A model generated the notes under the pieces. It saw nothing but the letters and a program-made list of their open reading frames with translations. It was not told the DNA's origin and did no database searches. Made by a program: the position numbers and the translations under genes. A stretch of DNA of 64,000 nt from Alkalibacillus silvisoli (GTDB taxonomy: Bacteria > Bacillota > Bacilli > Bacillales > Alkalibacillaceae): contig NZ_BAAACZ010000003.1 of assembly GCF_039521975.1 (NCBI RefSeq), forward strand, positions 124,001 through 188,000. Direction: 5' to 3'. Shown here in pieces: positions 51,704-60,403 of the stretch (within the stretch, counting starts at the first letter, position 1; every line of letters starts with the position of its first letter).

Positions 51704-53170
51704 TTATGCTTTAACTTCTTCAGGTACTTCTAAGCCTAATCCCTCAGCAATACGCTTACCGTAATCTGGGTCAGCTTTGTAGAAGTGTCCGATTTGACGA
51801 AGTTTAACTTCTTCCATTGTGCACTGACCTAAGTGATCAACAACGTTTTGTACTAGACGTGTTTTCTCATCATCACTCATTAAGCGGTATAAGTCACCTG
51901 CTTGAGTGTAATGGTCATCAGATTGATAAGGTGTTTGCGCAACTTCTCCTTCAACATCAAACGGATTGACTTTATTTGATGGGTCTTCCTTAGGTGCATC
52001 ATCATAACTATTTGGCTCATAGTTGATGTTACTTCCGTGTTGACCGTATTGCATATAGCCACCGCGCTGATAGTTGCTCTGCTCATTAATAGGGCGGTTA
52101 ACCGGTAGTTGTTCATGGTTAACACCTAAACGGTAACGCTGTGTATCTGAATAAGAGAATAAGCGCCCTTGTAACATTTTATCTGGTGATGCTTCAATAC
52201 CAGGAACTAGGTGTGCTGGAGATAGAGCTGCTTGCTCAACTTCAGCAAAATAGTTTTCTGGGTTACGGTTTAATACCATTTTACCAACTTCGATCCTTGG
52301 GTAATCTTCTTTGCTTACTGTTTTCGTTACGTCGAAAATATCCCATTTATAATCTTTGAAGTCCTCATAAGGAATAAGTTGAACGTATAGAGTCCAAGAA
52401 GGATAGTCACCATTCTCAATTGAGTTAAATAGATCTTCAGTGTGATAGTCAGGGTTTGTACCTGCTAACTCATCAGCTACATCAACATCTAATGCTTTAA
52501 CGCCTTGGTCACTTACGAAGTGATACTTCACCCAGTAAGCTTCCCCTTCTTCGTTTACCCATTTATAAGTATGGCTTCCATAACCATTCATATGACGGTA
52601 AGTAGCTGGAATACCACGGTCACCATGTAAATAAGTGACTTGGTGTAGTGCTTCTGGTGAATGACTCCAGAAATCCCAAACCATGTTTTTATCTTTTAAA
52701 TTAGTTTGTGGGTTACGCTTTTGTGTATGGATGAAGTCTGGGAACTTAATCGTATCACGGATGAAGAAGATCGGTGTATTGTTACCTACTAAGTCGTAGT
52801 TACCTTCTTCAGTGTAAAATTTAACAGCGAAACCACGCGGGTCACGTACTGTATCAGCAGAACCTAGCTCACCAGCAACTGTTGAGAAGCGGATGAACAT
52901 TGGTGTACGTTTACCTTTTTCATTTAAGAAATCAGCTTTTGTATACTTAGCAATTTCATCATTTGTGACTTCAAAATAACCAAATGCTCCAGCACCTTTT
53001 GCGTGCACAACACGCTCTGGAATACGTTCACGGTCAAAGTGTGCTAACTTTTCTAGTAAATGCACATCTTGAATTAAAGTTGGCCCTCTTTGTCCAGCTG
53101 TAATAGAATTTTGATTATCGCCAACTGGAGCGCCACTTGATGTTGTTAGACGGTTCTTGTTTTGAGACAT
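51704..53170 (-). CDS. katA: Haem catalase
   Basis: A 488-residue small-subunit (clade 3 type) catalase that dismutates hydrogen peroxide. The catalytic His is in RVVHAKGAGAFGYF, the essential Asn in VGNNTPIFFIRD, and the haem-ligand Tyr in LFSYSDTQRYRLG. GGGAGG precedes the ATG. Two PerR-like boxes around its promoter indicate peroxide induction. Monocistronic by its own terminator. Confidence 0.96.
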   Translation of the reverse strand: MSQNKNRLTTSSGAPVGDNQNSITAGQRGPTLIQDVHLLEKLAHFDRERIPERVVHAKGAGAFGYFEVTNDEIAKYTKADFLNEKGKRTPMFIRFSTVAGELGSADTVRDPRGFAVKFYTEEGNYDLVGNNTPIFFIRDTIKFPDFIHTQKRNPQTNLKDKNMVWDFWSHSPEALHQVTYLHGDRGIPATYRHMNGYGSHTYKWVNEEGEAYWVKYHFVSDQGVKALDVDVADELAGTNPDYHTEDLFNSIENGDYPSWTLYVQLIPYEDFKDYKWDIFDVTKTVSKEDYPRIEVGKMVLNRNPENYFAEVEQAALSPAHLVPGIEASPDKMLQGRLFSYSDTQRYRLGVNHEQLPVNRPINEQSNYQRGGYMQYGQHGSNINYEPNSYDDAPKEDPSNKVNPFDVEGEVAQTPYQSDDHYTQAGDLYRLMSDDEKTRLVQNVVDHLGQCTMEEVKLRQIGHFYKADPDYGKRIAEGLGLEVPEEVKA

Positions 53171-53204
53171 AATTAATTCCTCCCTTTAAGAATTAAGTAA
53201 CACA

Positions 53205-53253
53205 TTATAATAATAACTAATTTATATTGCTTTGTAAATTAAAATGATTATAA
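53205..53253 (-). promoter_or_regulatory. katA promoter with two PerR-like boxes
   Basis: Minus-strand TTTACA (53233-53238) and TATTAT (53210-53215) are 17 bases apart. TTAAAATGATTATAA (53239-53253) matches the PerR box at 14 of 15 bases, just upstream of the -35. A weaker box starting TTATAATAATAA (53205-53219) overlaps the -10. Confidence 0.78.
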
Positions 53254-53405
53254 ATAAACATAAATTAAAAACACACGTTAAATAGGGTGTGTAAAGGGTT
53301 TGAAGATTTAATTGAATATTTAAAAATAATAGATTTGTTACTATGATACAATTTATAAGACACTATGGCTAATAATATGCTTGGACAAAATTAGTTATCA
53401 TAAAA

Positions 53406-53448
53406 GAAAATCCGAACGATTCATCGTAGGTGAATTCGTTCGGATCTT
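53406..53448 (+). repeat. Dispersed hairpin element, copy 2
   Basis: Same CCGAACGATTCAT / ATGAATTCGTTCGG hairpin as at 13997-14039 and 55979-56021, here ending GGATCTTTG. It is not downstream of a plus-strand gene, so it cannot be explained solely as a gene's terminator. It is followed by the tandem array at 53482-53718. Confidence 0.85.
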
Positions 53449-53481
53449 TGTGTTTCGCGCTCGCGACTTTCAAAAAGTCTC

Positions 53482-53718
53482 GAGCGCTGATAAACTAGTT
53501 CGAGCGCCGATAAAAGTTGCTGGGCGCTGATAAACTAGTTTGAGCGCTGATAAAAGTAGCTGAGCGCTGATAAACTAGTCTCGAGCGCTGATAAAAGTAG
53601 CTGGGCGCTGATAAACTAGTTTGAGCGCTGATAAAAGTAGCTGGGCGCTGATAAACTAGTCTCGAGCGCTGATAAAAAGCCTGCGAACGCTGATAAAAAA
53701 CTTTCGAGCGCTGATAAA
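53482..53718 (+). repeat. Tandem array of 12 GAGCGCTGATAAA units
   Basis: Twelve units share the core (G/A)GCGCTGATAAA at a period of about 19-21 bases. Linkers largely alternate between ACTAGT-type and AAGTAGCT-type, giving a roughly 40-base higher-order repeat in the middle. The core contains the palindrome AGCGCT. It lies between ridA and katA in the 3' flank of ridA. Frames across it are not real genes. Confidence 0.9.
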
Positions 53719-53809
53719 ATAATACGCTCGGGTAACTGACCGTCTTGTATAAGGTTTCGAAGGTTTGTATTTTAACAACACTTCATTCCTTTTTCCCCAG
53801 TCACAAAGT

Positions 53810-54190
53810 TTATCCGCGCATTGCGATTCCTTCAATCTCAACTTTTACATCTTTTGGTAAACGACTTACTTCGAATGCAGCGCGTGTTGGGTAAGGCTCT
53901 TCTAAATAACTTGCATAAATGTCATTGACTGTTGCAAAATCATCCATTGAATCTAGTAAAATCGTTGTCTTAATTAAGTCTTTATAATCTAAGCCTGCTT
54001 CTTTTAGTATCGCGCCAACATTTTTCATCACTTGATGTGTTTGTCCTTCAATCGTTTGACTGACAACTTCCATTGTTTCTGGATTAAGTGGAATTTGTCC
54101 AGAAATGTATACCGTATTGTCCACTTCGACAGCCTGTGAATAAGGGCCAATAGCAGCAGGTGCTTGATCAGTTGAGTAAACTTTCTTCAT
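53810..54190 (-). CDS. ridA: RidA family enamine/imine deaminase
   Basis: A 126-residue RidA/YabJ protein that hydrolyses reactive enamines released by PLP enzymes. Typical motifs are PAAIGPYSQAV at the N-terminus, VYISGQIPLNP, and PYPTRAAFEVSRLPKDVKVEIEGIA, with the conserved Arg and Glu of the active site. AGGAGAG precedes the ATG. Monocistronic. The repeat array lies just downstream. Confidence 0.93.
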   Translation of the reverse strand: MKKVYSTDQAPAAIGPYSQAVEVDNTVYISGQIPLNPETMEVVSQTIEGQTHQVMKNVGAILKEAGLDYKDLIKTTILLDSMDDFATVNDIYASYLEEPYPTRAAFEVSRLPKDVKVEIEGIAMRG

Positions 54191-54362
54191 TTATTAATCT
54201 CTCCTTTCAGTTAACTCTATATTAGCAAAAATTTCTTAACATATTAAATCTTTTTGATAAAAGTAAAGCCTATTAGGGTAAAGAAATCATAAAATTACGG
54301 TTTTAAAATTTAGAAAATTTGATATAATCAGACATATAAGAGGCTGTAGGAGGGATCATAGG

Positions 54363-55943
54363 ATGAAAAGAGAAGAACTAATCGCACCAGAAAATTATAA
54401 TATCGTTAATGAGTTTGAGAAATTTTTAAAAGACCCAGATCGAAAAGCTGTTATTTGGACAGATGATAACGGTAACACAGATGAAATAACGTATTCACAA
54501 TTGTTTAAACGAGCGAATCAATTAGCGAATGTTTTTGTTAGCCAAGGCTTAAACAAAGGCGATAAAGTCTTAGTGATGATCCCACGATTGATTCAAGCGT
54601 ATGAAGTGTATGTAGCAGCATTAAAAGCAGGCCTTGTTGTGATTCCAAGCTCTGAAATGCTGCGTGCTAAAGATTTAGAATACCGTATTCAACATGGTGA
54701 TGTGAAAGCGGTTGTTAGTTATGCACCGTATACATTTGAATTTGAGAAAATTAATAAAGTTAGTGAGCTTAAGAAGTTTGTGTTAGGAGAGGAACGAGAT
54801 AGTTGGGCTAATTTGAATGAATTAATGGAGCATGCACCTACTGAATTTAAGACGGCTGATACAAAACGTGATGACACAGCTTTCTTATCTTATACGTCAG
54901 GTACAACCGGTAATCCTAAAGGGGTTGTTCACACACATGGTTGGGGCTATGCTCATTTAAAAACAGCTGCATCGAACTGGTTAGGAATTAATGAAAAAGA
55001 CTTAGTATGGGCAACAGCTGGTCCTGGTTGGGCAAAATGGTTGTGGAGCCCGTTTTTATCCGTTTTAGGTTCAGGTGCGACTGGTTTTGTATATCAAGGT
55101 AAATTCTCACCAACTAAATATTTAAAGCTATTACAAACATATAGTGTTAATGTTTTATGTTGCACGCCAACTGAATATCGTTTGATGGCTAAGGTTGATG
55201 GATTAGAGCAATATGAATTGAGTCAATTACATAGTGCTGTTTCAGCTGGGGAGCCATTAAATCGTGAGGTCATTGATACGTTTGAAAAGTATTTCGATCT
55301 TACTGTAAGAGATGGCTATGGCCAAACAGAAAATACGCTCTTAGTAGGGATTACAAAAGGTATGGAAGTACGCCCAGGATCGATGGGGAAACCGACTCCT
55401 GGAAATATAGTAGAGGTGATTAATGAAGATGGTGAGCCTGTTAAAGAAGGTGAAGTAGGTGATATTGCTGTTCATCAGTCAACACCAGCTTTGTTTAAAG
55501 AGTATTATAAAGATCCTGAGAAAACGAGTGCAACTTATCGTGGTGAATATTATTTAACAGGTGACCAAGCGAGTAAAGATCGTGATGGATACTTTTGGTT
55601 TGAAGGTCGAAGTGATGATATTATCATTAGTTCTGGTTATACGATTGGGCCATTTGAGGTAGAAGATGCTTTAGTTAAGCATGCTGATGTTCAAGAGTGT
55701 GCAGTTGTGGCAAGTCCAGATGAGGTGCGCGGAGCAATTGTCAAAGCATTTATTGTACTTAAAGATGGTGTTGATTCAAGTCGTGAAGGGTTTGTTAAAG
55801 AACTACAAACTCATGTTAAGGAGTTGACAGCGCCATATAAATATCCGAGAGAAGTTGAGTTTATAAGTGAATTGCCGAAGACCACCTCAGGTAAAATTCG
55901 CCGAATAGAATTAAGGAAGAAAGAAATGAGTAAACAGTTATAA
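54363..55943 (+). CDS. Acyl-CoA synthetase (AMP-forming; acetate/medium-chain type)
   Basis: A 526-residue ANL-superfamily ligase that adenylates a carboxylic acid and transfers it to CoA. The P-loop is SYTSGTTGNPKGVVH, the A5 motif DGYGQTENT, the hinge is in YFWFEGRSDDIIISSGYTIGP, and the catalytic Lys is in PKTTSGKIRR. The overall pattern is like YtcI/MbcS or medium-chain acyl-CoA synthetases, shorter than Acs acetyl-CoA synthetase. TAGGAGGGATC precedes the ATG. The substrate chain length is not determinable. Confidence 0.88.
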   Translation: MKREELIAPENYNIVNEFEKFLKDPDRKAVIWTDDNGNTDEITYSQLFKRANQLANVFVSQGLNKGDKVLVMIPRLIQAYEVYVAALKAGLVVIPSSEMLRAKDLEYRIQHGDVKAVVSYAPYTFEFEKINKVSELKKFVLGEERDSWANLNELMEHAPTEFKTADTKRDDTAFLSYTSGTTGNPKGVVHTHGWGYAHLKTAASNWLGINEKDLVWATAGPGWAKWLWSPFLSVLGSGATGFVYQGKFSPTKYLKLLQTYSVNVLCCTPTEYRLMAKVDGLEQYELSQLHSAVSAGEPLNREVIDTFEKYFDLTVRDGYGQTENTLLVGITKGMEVRPGSMGKPTPGNIVEVINEDGEPVKEGEVGDIAVHQSTPALFKEYYKDPEKTSATYRGEYYLTGDQASKDRDGYFWFEGRSDDIIISSGYTIGPFEVEDALVKHADVQECAVVASPDEVRGAIVKAFIVLKDGVDSSREGFVKELQTHVKELTAPYKYPREVEFISELPKTTSGKIRRIELRKKEMSKQL

Positions 55944-55978
55944 TATAAAAGAATTTGGGCCAAAATCAGCTATAATTA

Positions 55979-56021
55979 GAAAATCCGAACGATTCATCGT
56001 AAATGAATTCGTTCGGATTTT
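55979..56021 (+). repeat. Dispersed hairpin element, copy 3 (terminator-like)
   Basis: AAATCCGAACGATTCAT pairs with ATGAATTCGTTCGGATTT (one bulge), followed by TTTT. It lies 36 bases past the acyl-CoA synthetase stop and probably terminates it. Confidence 0.85.
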
Positions 56022-56056
56022 TTGCGCTTTGATGGTGTTACGTTAGAAAGAGCTTT

Positions 56057-56090
56057 GAACGCTGATAAAGTAACCTTGAGCGCTGATAAA
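56057..56090 (+). repeat. Two GAGCGCTGATAAA-type units beside hairpin copy 3
   Basis: GAACGCTGATAAA (56057-56069) and GAGCGCTGATAAA (56078-56090), period 21. They belong to the same family as the 12-unit array near 53.6 kb and the single degenerate unit at 14072-14084. Confidence 0.85.
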
Positions 56091-56178
56091 AGTCTTACAG
56101 GTAGCTGTTACATAACACAGTTATCAAATGTTCGTATTATAATATCTCTTCATTCCTTTTATCCCAACTTCAATACCT

Positions 56179-57066
56179 TTAATGATAAGGATTTACATGT
56201 ACATAAACATCTTGCACTTCATGATGGTCTTCCATTAACTTCCCCTTAACTCGAGCGGCAATACTGTGACCTTCATCAACGGTAATATTAGGGTCAACAC
56301 TAATTTTGACATCAATAATTACATAAGATCCATGGGTTCTAGCATTTAATAAATCTAACCGCTCTACTCCACCCACTTTCATTGTGGTCATTTCAAACTT
56401 CTTCGTTCGACCTGCATCTAAAACCGTTTCTAATGTTACATTAACAGCATCGCGGCCAATTTTAAAACCCATCCACATAACTAATAATGCAATGAAAGCG
56501 CCTGCGATTGGGTCGAAATACTGTAAAAACGGCAACCCGTAATGACTCCCGAGCATTGATGCTCCAATACCAACAAGTGCGATTAATGAAGAGATTGCAT
56601 CAGATCGGTGGTGCCAAGCATCAGCAATAATCGCTGGACTGTTTATTTTGTCACCGAGGCGTTTCTTATATTGAAATAAAGCCTCTTTAACAATTAAAGA
56701 TAAAATGATGGCATATAAAGCGATCATACCTGGTTCAGACTGATCATTAGCAAATAAGGATGAAATCGCATCTAGAAGAATTTCTACCCCGACTACAACA
56801 AGTAGGATCGAGACAATAAGCGTTGCAATATTTTCTGCTTTACCGTGGCCATATGGATGTTCAGGGTCTGGTGGTTTCTGAGCTGCACGAATGCCGACAA
56901 GGACAGCTATTGAACTGACCACATCAGAAGCTGAATGAAAGGCGTCTGCGATTAACGCTTTACTGTTTCCGATGACTCCTGCAATCCCTTTAACAATTGC
57001 CAATATTAAATTAGCAACAATTCCCAATACTGAGGCGAATTGTGCTTTTTTAAAACGGTTCTCCAT
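56179..57066 (-). CDS. Cation diffusion facilitator family metal exporter
   Basis: A 295-residue CDF protein with six hydrophobic segments and a C-terminal cytoplasmic domain. The transmembrane metal site is DAFHSASDVVSS in helix 2 and DAWHHRSDAISS in helix 5. That D-H/D-D type pattern fits Mn/Fe or Zn exporters such as the MneP-like group. The ATG at 57066 gives the usual short N-terminus. Upstream ATGs (57105, 57144) add non-conserved residues. The Shine-Dalgarno (TAGGTT) is weak. Confidence 0.87.
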   Translation of the reverse strand: MENRFKKAQFASVLGIVANLILAIVKGIAGVIGNSKALIADAFHSASDVVSSIAVLVGIRAAQKPPDPEHPYGHGKAENIATLIVSILLVVVGVEILLDAISSLFANDQSEPGMIALYAIILSLIVKEALFQYKKRLGDKINSPAIIADAWHHRSDAISSLIALVGIGASMLGSHYGLPFLQYFDPIAGAFIALLVMWMGFKIGRDAVNVTLETVLDAGRTKKFEMTTMKVGGVERLDLLNARTHGSYVIIDVKISVDPNITVDEGHSIAARVKGKLMEDHHEVQDVYVHVNPYH

Positions 57067-57521
57067 AGAACAACCTACTTTTTCATCGTTTATATTTGTT
57101 ATCATACCAATAATTAAACGGTTCAGTCTAACTATTTTTGACAAAGGTTAAGAAGCTTCAGGCTTACTAAACATATGATGCATACATACTAAAATTAATA
57201 TGAACAGACGATTTAAAATGTGTGGACTAACTAACAGCATACTGCAATAAACTTAAAATGGCACAATTTCCTTTCTGTAAGCAAAACAAATAATAACGGT
57301 CATAATTTATAAAATCTAACCCATACTAAAAGTAATTACAATCGATATGTATAAACCTGAAGTTTTAGGTTAATTATACTACTGCAGGTAACAAATGGGT
57401 TAAAAATTTTACGCAAATTTATCAAAACTTACAATGTTGTAATGTTGGTTTATAGTTATTGTTTTAATGGGTATTAGACTAGTACAATCTAGTTACACTA
57501 TTTAAAAAGGAGTGCAAGAAA
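57067..57521. other. Intergenic stretch, promoter of the small lipoprotein only
   Basis: About 455 AT-rich bases without a supported gene. Near 57448-57477, TTGTTT and TACAAT (18-base spacing) could be the promoter of the downstream lipoprotein gene. No other structure recognised. Confidence 0.45.
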
Positions 57522-57716
57522 ATGAAAAAATGGTTATTAAGCATTTTAATGATTTCAGCTTTAGTACTAGGTGCTTGTGGTGGTGATGTTGAAGAAGATC
57601 CAATGCCAGAAGATGACATTGATATGGAAGATCCAGAAGATGAAAATGGAGACATGGGAGACCCTGAAGATGATGACATGGGCGATCCTGAAGATGAAGA
57701 AAACGGAGACATGTAA
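57522..57716 (+). CDS. Small, extremely acidic lipoprotein
   Basis: A 64-residue protein with a lipoprotein signal (MKKWLLSILMISALVLGAC; lipobox LGAC) and a mature part made almost only of Asp, Glu, Gly, Pro and Met. Repeats of the type GDPEDDDM/GDPEDEENGDM account for it. AAAGGAGTG precedes the ATG and a strong terminator follows. It would be a tethered polyanionic peptide on the outer membrane face. Function unknown. Confidence 0.75.
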   Translation: MKKWLLSILMISALVLGACGGDVEEDPMPEDDIDMEDPEDENGDMGDPEDDDMGDPEDEENGDM

Positions 57717-57743
57717 GTAACTCCCCCCTAAAAATATATAAAG

Positions 57744-57779
57744 AAAGAGGCTGATGGGAATTTTCCTATCAGCCTCTTT
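57744..57779 (+). terminator. Terminator after the acidic lipoprotein gene
   Basis: AAAGAGGCTGATGGGAA pairs with TTCCTATCAGCCTCTTT (one wobble), followed by a run of T. Confidence 0.9.
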
Positions 57780-57926
57780 TTTTTATATTGGTAAAGCGCT
57801 ATTTACTACATTTATCAAAATACAGAATATTCTAAATTTATAAATATACAAAAAAGACTTTAAAAACTTCAATTATTTGTGTTAATATGCATATATTCGT
57901 ATAAATATACAAAGGAGTGGATAGAA

Positions 57927-58727
57927 ATGCATAAGAAACATTGGGGAATTATTTTGTTGTTTGGTTTTATGCTCGTATCATTAGTAGCTTGCGGAGGGGA
58001 AGACCCGACAGAAAGTAGTGCTGAGGCAAGTGAAGAAATTGAAGCACCTAGTGGTGAACAAGTGATTCAAATGGCAACTTCAGCTGATTTCCCGCCGTTT
58101 GAATCAATCAATGAACATGGAGAGTTTGTTGGTTTTGATATTGATTTAGCTCATAAGATTGCTGAGGAGCTAGGTTATGGATTAGAAATTCAGGATATGA
58201 ACTTTGATGGATTGATCGGCGCTCTTCAAAGTGAACGTGCTGATATGGTGATGGCTGGAATGTCTGCGACAGAAGAGCGTCAGGAAAATGTTGATTTTTC
58301 AACTTCCTATCATAGTTCTGGAGAAATGTTTATTACTCAAAATGGTTCAGATATTACAAGCATTGAAGATATAGAAGGCAAGACAGTGGGTGTGCAACTT
58401 GGAACGATTCAAGAAGAAGGAGCTGAAATCTTACAAGAAGAGTACGACTTTGAAATTCATGCTGTAGATGAGGCGACTAATATTATTCAGGAATTAATAA
58501 CGAATCGTATTGATGTTGGTTATATGGATACGACAGTTGCAGAAGGTTATATTGAAAAACAGGATTTAGCTGGATTTGAAGATCCAACTGAAGCCTCACC
58601 TGGTATGGCTATTGCGTTTCCTAAAGGAAGTGATTTACAAGATGAAGTAAATGAAGTCATTGATCAATTTATTGAGGACGGTACAATTTTAGAGCTTGAA
58701 GAAAAATGGGAGTTGGATGAGTCATAA
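57927..58727 (+). CDS. Polar amino acid ABC transporter substrate-binding lipoprotein
   Basis: A 266-residue family-3 solute-binding protein. The signal ends LVSLVACGG (lipobox Cys). The signature GFDIDLAHKIAEELG appears near residue 70, followed by the QDMNFDGLIGALQSERADMVMAGM and GKTVGVQLGT regions. The ligand is a polar amino acid such as arginine, glutamine or cystine. The ATG at 57927 follows AAAGGAG. An ArgR-like sequence lies upstream (57886-57903). First gene of a three-gene importer. Confidence 0.88.
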   Translation: MHKKHWGIILLFGFMLVSLVACGGEDPTESSAEASEEIEAPSGEQVIQMATSADFPPFESINEHGEFVGFDIDLAHKIAEELGYGLEIQDMNFDGLIGALQSERADMVMAGMSATEERQENVDFSTSYHSSGEMFITQNGSDITSIEDIEGKTVGVQLGTIQEEGAEILQEEYDFEIHAVDEATNIIQELITNRIDVGYMDTTVAEGYIEKQDLAGFEDPTEASPGMAIAFPKGSDLQDEVNEVIDQFIEDGTILELEEKWELDES

Positions 58728-58754
58728 TTTTAAGGGGATTGGAGTGAATAAGGC

Positions 58755-59414
58755 ATGAATTTGGACTTTAGTCAAATCGTGCCTTATATTCCTTTTATGT
58801 TAGAAGGAGTATGGGTCACATTACAGTTTGTTATTATCGCCATTATATTTGGATTTATATTAGGGGCATTAATTGCACTTATAAAGATTAGTCGTTATAA
58901 AGTATTAAAATTGATTGCTGATTTTTACACATCAATATTTCGTGGAACACCTTTAATACTACAGTTAATGTTAATTTACTTTGCGATTCCACAATTAACT
59001 GGTTATGACATATCGCCATTTCTATCAGCGATTTTAACGTTTGGATTAAATTCATCAGCCTATGTTTCTGAAATTATTCGTGCTGGAATTCAAGCTGTTG
59101 ATCAAGGACAAAAGGAAGCAGCTGAAGCGTTAGGAATACCGTATCGCCCAATGATGATTAAAATCATTTTACCGCAAGCGCTGAAAAATATCCTACCAGC
59201 TTTAATGAATGAATTCATCACGTTAACGAAAGAATCAGCGTTAGTATCTGTTATTAGTTACTTAGATTTAATGCGTCGTGCACAAGTTGTAGCATCAGAT
59301 ATTTATCGTAATTTCGAGCCACTAATGTTTGTTGGGTTATTGTACTATGCCATGGTCATGGTACTAACATTAATCGGGAAGTATATTGAACGGAGGATGA
59401 GAGCAAGTGATTAA
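58755..59414 (+). CDS. Polar amino acid ABC transporter permease
   Basis: A 219-residue His/Glu/Gln/Arg-type permease with about five hydrophobic segments. The EAA loop reads QKEAAEALGIPYRPMMIKIILPQALKNILPAL, and the N-terminal MLEGVWVTLQFVIIAIIFG is typical. A homodimer would form the channel. AAGGGGATTGGAGTG lies upstream, and the 3' end overlaps the ATPase gene by 8 bases. Confidence 0.92.
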   Translation: MNLDFSQIVPYIPFMLEGVWVTLQFVIIAIIFGFILGALIALIKISRYKVLKLIADFYTSIFRGTPLILQLMLIYFAIPQLTGYDISPFLSAILTFGLNSSAYVSEIIRAGIQAVDQGQKEAAEALGIPYRPMMIKIILPQALKNILPALMNEFITLTKESALVSVISYLDLMRRAQVVASDIYRNFEPLMFVGLLYYAMVMVLTLIGKYIERRMRASD

Positions 59415-60129
59415 GGTAGAGCAATTACACAAGAGCTTTGGGGAAAATGAAGTATTACAAAATATTAATACATCAATTTCTTACGGAGAAGTCGTCACGA
59501 TCATAGGTCCATCCGGTTCTGGGAAATCAACATTCCTTCGTTGTTTAAATCTTTTAGAACAGCCAACTTCAGGTCATGTTTATGTTAATAATGAGGATAT
59601 TACAAACCCTAAAGTTAATATTCTTAAGGTCCGTGAACAAATTGGAATGGTGTTTCAACACTTTCATTTATTTCCGCACATGAGTGTTTTAGATAACTTA
59701 ACTTATGCACCGATGACTGTTAAAGGTATTAGTAAAAAGGAGGCGAATCAAAAAGCAGAAGAGTTGTTAAGTAAAGTAGGTTTAACTGAAAAGATCAATG
59801 CTTTTCCGAATAGCTTATCAGGTGGACAAAAACAACGTGTAGCTATTGCACGTGCTTTAGCAATGGAGCCAGAGCTGATGTTATTTGATGAGCCTACCTC
59901 AGCTCTTGACCCTGAAATGGTTAAAGAGGTATTAGAGGTGATTAAAGACTTAGCTCACTCTGGTATGACATTAGCTGTTGTTACTCATGAAATGGGCTTT
60001 GCTAAAGAAGTCTCAGGCCGTATTATCTTTATGGACCAAGGTAAAATAGTAGAAGAAAGTGAGCCGAATTCTTTTTTTGAGAAACCAAGGACTAAACGAG
60101 CTCAAACCTTTTTGACTAAAGTACTGTAA
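59407..60129 (+). CDS. Polar amino acid ABC transporter ATP-binding protein
   Basis: A 240-residue GlnQ/ArtM-type ATPase: Walker A GPSGSGKST, Q-loop VFQHFHLFPHMSVLDN, signature LSGGQKQR, Walker B LMLFDEPTSALDPE, and switch His in VTHEMGFA. It starts with GTG inside the permease end, with CGGAGGA upstream. It completes the importer. The cognate amino acid is not certain. Confidence 0.94.
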   Translation: MIKVEQLHKSFGENEVLQNINTSISYGEVVTIIGPSGSGKSTFLRCLNLLEQPTSGHVYVNNEDITNPKVNILKVREQIGMVFQHFHLFPHMSVLDNLTYAPMTVKGISKKEANQKAEELLSKVGLTEKINAFPNSLSGGQKQRVAIARALAMEPELMLFDEPTSALDPEMVKEVLEVIKDLAHSGMTLAVVTHEMGFAKEVSGRIIFMDQGKIVEESEPNSFFEKPRTKRAQTFLTKVL

Positions 60130-60276
60130 TTTATGATAATTCAAATGCTATAAGCTTTGGAGGCAGGATCTTGTGGAATTGGAATACTTTTAATCCACAT
60201 GGGTGCGTAATTGTTGTTTTAGAAAGTTAGAAAAGAAATTAAAGGAATACAAAAGAAGATTAAAAGTTAGTTAAAG

Positions 60277-60302
60277 AAAGCATCGACTTAAGTCGGTGCT
60301 TT
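60277..60302 (+). terminator. Terminator after the amino acid importer
   Basis: AAAGCATCGACTT pairs with AAGTCGGTGCTTT (one wobble), followed by CTGATCTTT. It lies about 150 bases past the ATPase stop. Confidence 0.7.
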
Positions 60303-60403
60303 CTGATCTTTAGATTTTTTAAAGTACACGATTTCTTAGTGAATAATTAATCAAATTATAGGGCTAAATAATAGTAAACTTAACTATAAGGAGTTATGTC
60401 GGA

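Noticed and set aside
53656..53841. Minus-strand 61-codon frame with FISAR repeats
   Set aside because: It is the translated GAGCGCTGATAAA tandem array plus the end of ridA, not a gene.
57479..57712. Serine-rich 77-codon frame opposite the acidic lipoprotein
   Set aside because: It is the antisense of the Asp/Glu repeat codons; the plus-strand frame has the signal peptide, Shine-Dalgarno and terminator.
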